Source of the DNA: Ignavibacteriales bacterium
GTDB taxonomy: Bacteria > Bacteroidota > Ignavibacteria > Ignavibacteriales > Melioribacteraceae
DNA: 64,000 nucleotides
Assembly: GCA_020635285.1 (NCBI GenBank)
Contig: JACKAB010000006.1
Location: 1 to 64,000, forward strand
Direction of reading: 5' to 3'
Shown: positions 62,960 to 64,000 of the stretch, piece by piece
How positions within the stretch are numbered: the first letter of the stretch is position 1
Layout of the letters: each line of letters starts with the position of its first letter
Position numbers and translations under genes: made by a program
Notes under the pieces: model-generated
The model's database searches: none
What the model saw: only the letters and a program-made list of their open reading frames with translations
Told to the model about the DNA's origin: nothing

Positions 62960-63008
62960 TTGACAAACTGAAAATCTTGCCGTATATTTGTTAGTGATCG
63001 TTAACAAA
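62960..63008 (+). promoter_or_regulatory. Promoter and TetR operator before the first TetR gene
   Basis: TTGACA (62960-62965), 17 bases, then TATATT (62983-62988) is the strongest promoter in this window. Overlapping its -10 and start is TTTGTTA (62987-62993) with TAACAAA (63002-63008), a 7-bp inverted repeat typical of a TetR operator, so the regulator probably represses itself. Confidence 0.7.
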
Positions 63009-63028
63009 CATTTGTGAGAGAAGATATT

Positions 63029-63613
63029 ATGGCAAGATTAACCACAGAAGAAAGACAAAAAACTATTATTGATGAAGCGTTAAATATTATTCATGAGCGT
63101 GGATATGAAGCTTTATCAATTAGAGAATTAGCAAATCGTGTTAAGATTAGCGAACCAGCAATCTATAGGCATTTTCTAAATAAAGAAGACATAATTTTAG
63201 GGATTTTAAGCCGCATAAGCGATTTTGATCAAGAACTTATTAAGAGTGTAAATAAAAAAGATTCCCCTTTAGAAAAATTAAATGAGTTTATAAAATTTCA
63301 TTTTAGCTTTTTGGAAAAAAACAAGCAAATGACTTCAGTAATATTTGCAGAAGAAATATTTACCCAGAGCAATATTCTGAAAGAGAAATTATTAAAAATT
63401 CTAAAACATAGAAAAATGTTAATAGTTGATATAATAGAATCGGCTAAGAGTGATAATAAAATCAAAGAGGTGGATTCAACTGAACTTTCAAAGATTATAA
63501 TAGGCACCATAAGAATGTCGGTTCTAGAATGGAAACTTGGTAATTTTAGTTATTCGCTCATTGAAAGTGGGAATAAAATTATCAAAAATTTAGAAAAGTT
63601 GATATTTAACTAA
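63029..63613 (+). CDS. TetR/AcrR-family regulator
   Basis: This 194-residue regulator has the TetR helix-turn-helix (IIDEALNIIHERGYEALSI, ELANRVKISEPAIYRHFLNKEDI) and a helical ligand-binding rest. The frame opens at a GTG (63014), but GAGAGAAG lies 5-13 bases before ATG 63029, which I use. The palindrome in its promoter suggests autorepression. The ligand and other targets are unknown. Confidence 0.9.
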   Translation: MARLTTEERQKTIIDEALNIIHERGYEALSIRELANRVKISEPAIYRHFLNKEDIILGILSRISDFDQELIKSVNKKDSPLEKLNEFIKFHFSFLEKNKQMTSVIFAEEIFTQSNILKEKLLKILKHRKMLIVDIIESAKSDNKIKEVDSTELSKIIIGTIRMSVLEWKLGNFSYSLIESGNKIIKNLEKLIFN

Positions 63614-63646
63614 AAATGTGCAAATTAAATTAATTAGATAGTTATA

Positions 63647-64000
63647 ATGTTATCAAAAGAAAAAATAAACGAAATTAATAACTTAGCAGAAAAATTGATA
63701 AGCGAAAATGGAATATCTAACCTGAATATTTCTCAACTTTGCTTCTCGGCATCAATTAGCAAAAAGACGTTCTATAAATATTTAGGAAACAAAAAAATCT
63801 TTATTGAAAAATATTATTTAAATATGCTCAGAAATGCTTACATAGATGTGATACAAATTATCCAGGAAAGAAATTCATTCTTCGATAAATTTGAAAAAAT
63901 GTCGCAACTTGTTGAAAAGAGAGTCCCTTTATTTAATAATAAAGTTATGGCTGAGTTAAAAAAAAATTATCCGGAAGTTTCATTAAAAATAAATTATTTC
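63647..64000 (+). CDS. Second TetR-type regulator, C-terminus beyond the window
   Basis: From ATG 63647 the frame is open for 118 codons to the window edge: MLSKEKINEINNLAEKLISE, then SQLCFSASISKKTFYKYLGNKK, a TetR-type helix-turn-helix with the usual K-x-T-x-Y-x-Y-F pattern, and a helical segment afterwards. It follows the first TetR gene by 33 bases, so both are cotranscribed. Only the DNA-binding half and part of the ligand domain are seen. Confidence 0.75.
   Translation, partial: MLSKEKINEINNLAEKLISENGISNLNISQLCFSASISKKTFYKYLGNKKIFIEKYYLNMLRNAYIDVIQIIQERNSFFDKFEKMSQLVEKRVPLFNNKVMAELKKNYPEVSLKINYF

Overview
This is 64 kb of AT-rich DNA from a bacterium that looks like a member of the Ignavibacteriota (Ignavibacteriales/Melioribacter-like); a related Bacteroidota-Chlorobi group lineage is possible. 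The case rests on secreted proteins ending in type IX secretion (T9SS/Por) sorting tails of the NPFNPST type, a PorV-like outer-membrane protein, a TonB-dependent receptor with a carboxypeptidase-like regulatory domain, and a clade II (Sec/lipoprotein) nitrous oxide reductase. Shine-Dalgarno sites are common and several promoters read TTGACA-N17-TAtatT, unlike classical Bacteroidetes promoters. The placement is inference; no rRNA gene is present.

Region 1 (about 1-35.6 kb) is almost one continuous minus-strand glycan-utilization locus, read from a promoter near 33.4 kb. Its catabolic half (33.4 to 22.4 kb) has agaS, kbaZ, a DMT permease, a PfkB sugar kinase and kbaY, then three exported T9SS cargo proteins and an intrinsic terminator. 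Its surface half has a beta-propeller lipoprotein, a TonB receptor, two paralogous T9SS cargo proteins on either side of a PorV-like protein, a GH36 lipoprotein and a GH109 enzyme. After these come a sugar nucleotidyltransferase, a broken NahK-like anomeric kinase, a CBM9-like protein, a sodium symporter with a tiny membrane partner, a DUF5009 acyltransferase-like protein, a Gfo/Idh/MocA oxidoreductase and an unrecognised exported protein. A DeoR-type regulator and an exported amidohydrolase diverge from agaS. Together these suggest capture of an N-acetylgalactosamine-containing glycan, its cleavage, and metabolism through galactosamine-6-P and tagatose phosphates.

Region 2 (about 35.6-42.7 kb) is accessory DNA of an integrated element. 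It has a primase-helicase with a DUF5659-like small protein, an SPL-type radical SAM gene, two weak small ORFs, two almost identical 274-bp direct repeats that each fold as a multi-hairpin RNA, a second diverged repeat family, arrays of TTCGTAAC octamers, and TTCACGTACTT-type motifs beside the primase. It ends at a displaced 3' fragment of a tRNA-Thr gene. No integrase is visible.

Region 3 (about 43-51.5 kb) holds what I consider the most novel system: a HybA-like ferredoxin and a HybB/NrfD-like membrane subunit set among two GcvH (lipoyl-domain)-like proteins and a small membrane protein. The last three share a near-identical C-terminal ETM(Y/M)DGG motif. Downstream are a sensor kinase with two c-type haem motifs, its sigma-54 response regulator and an archaemetzincin.

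Region 4 (51.5-64 kb) is a clade II nos cluster (nosZ, membrane gene, nosL, nosD, nosF, nosY) with a cytochrome c and an Rrf2 regulator, followed by a nitrosative-stress type operon (DUF2249 proteins, haem-copper-oxidase-like membrane proteins, DUF59, ferredoxin, cupin) under a Crp/Fnr regulator with a candidate box, and two TetR genes.

Several genes are interrupted by single-base indels, nearly all in homopolymers (CBM9-like, NahK-like, both GcvH-like genes, nosD, nosL). This looks more like residual assembly error than gene decay, but reads would be needed to decide.
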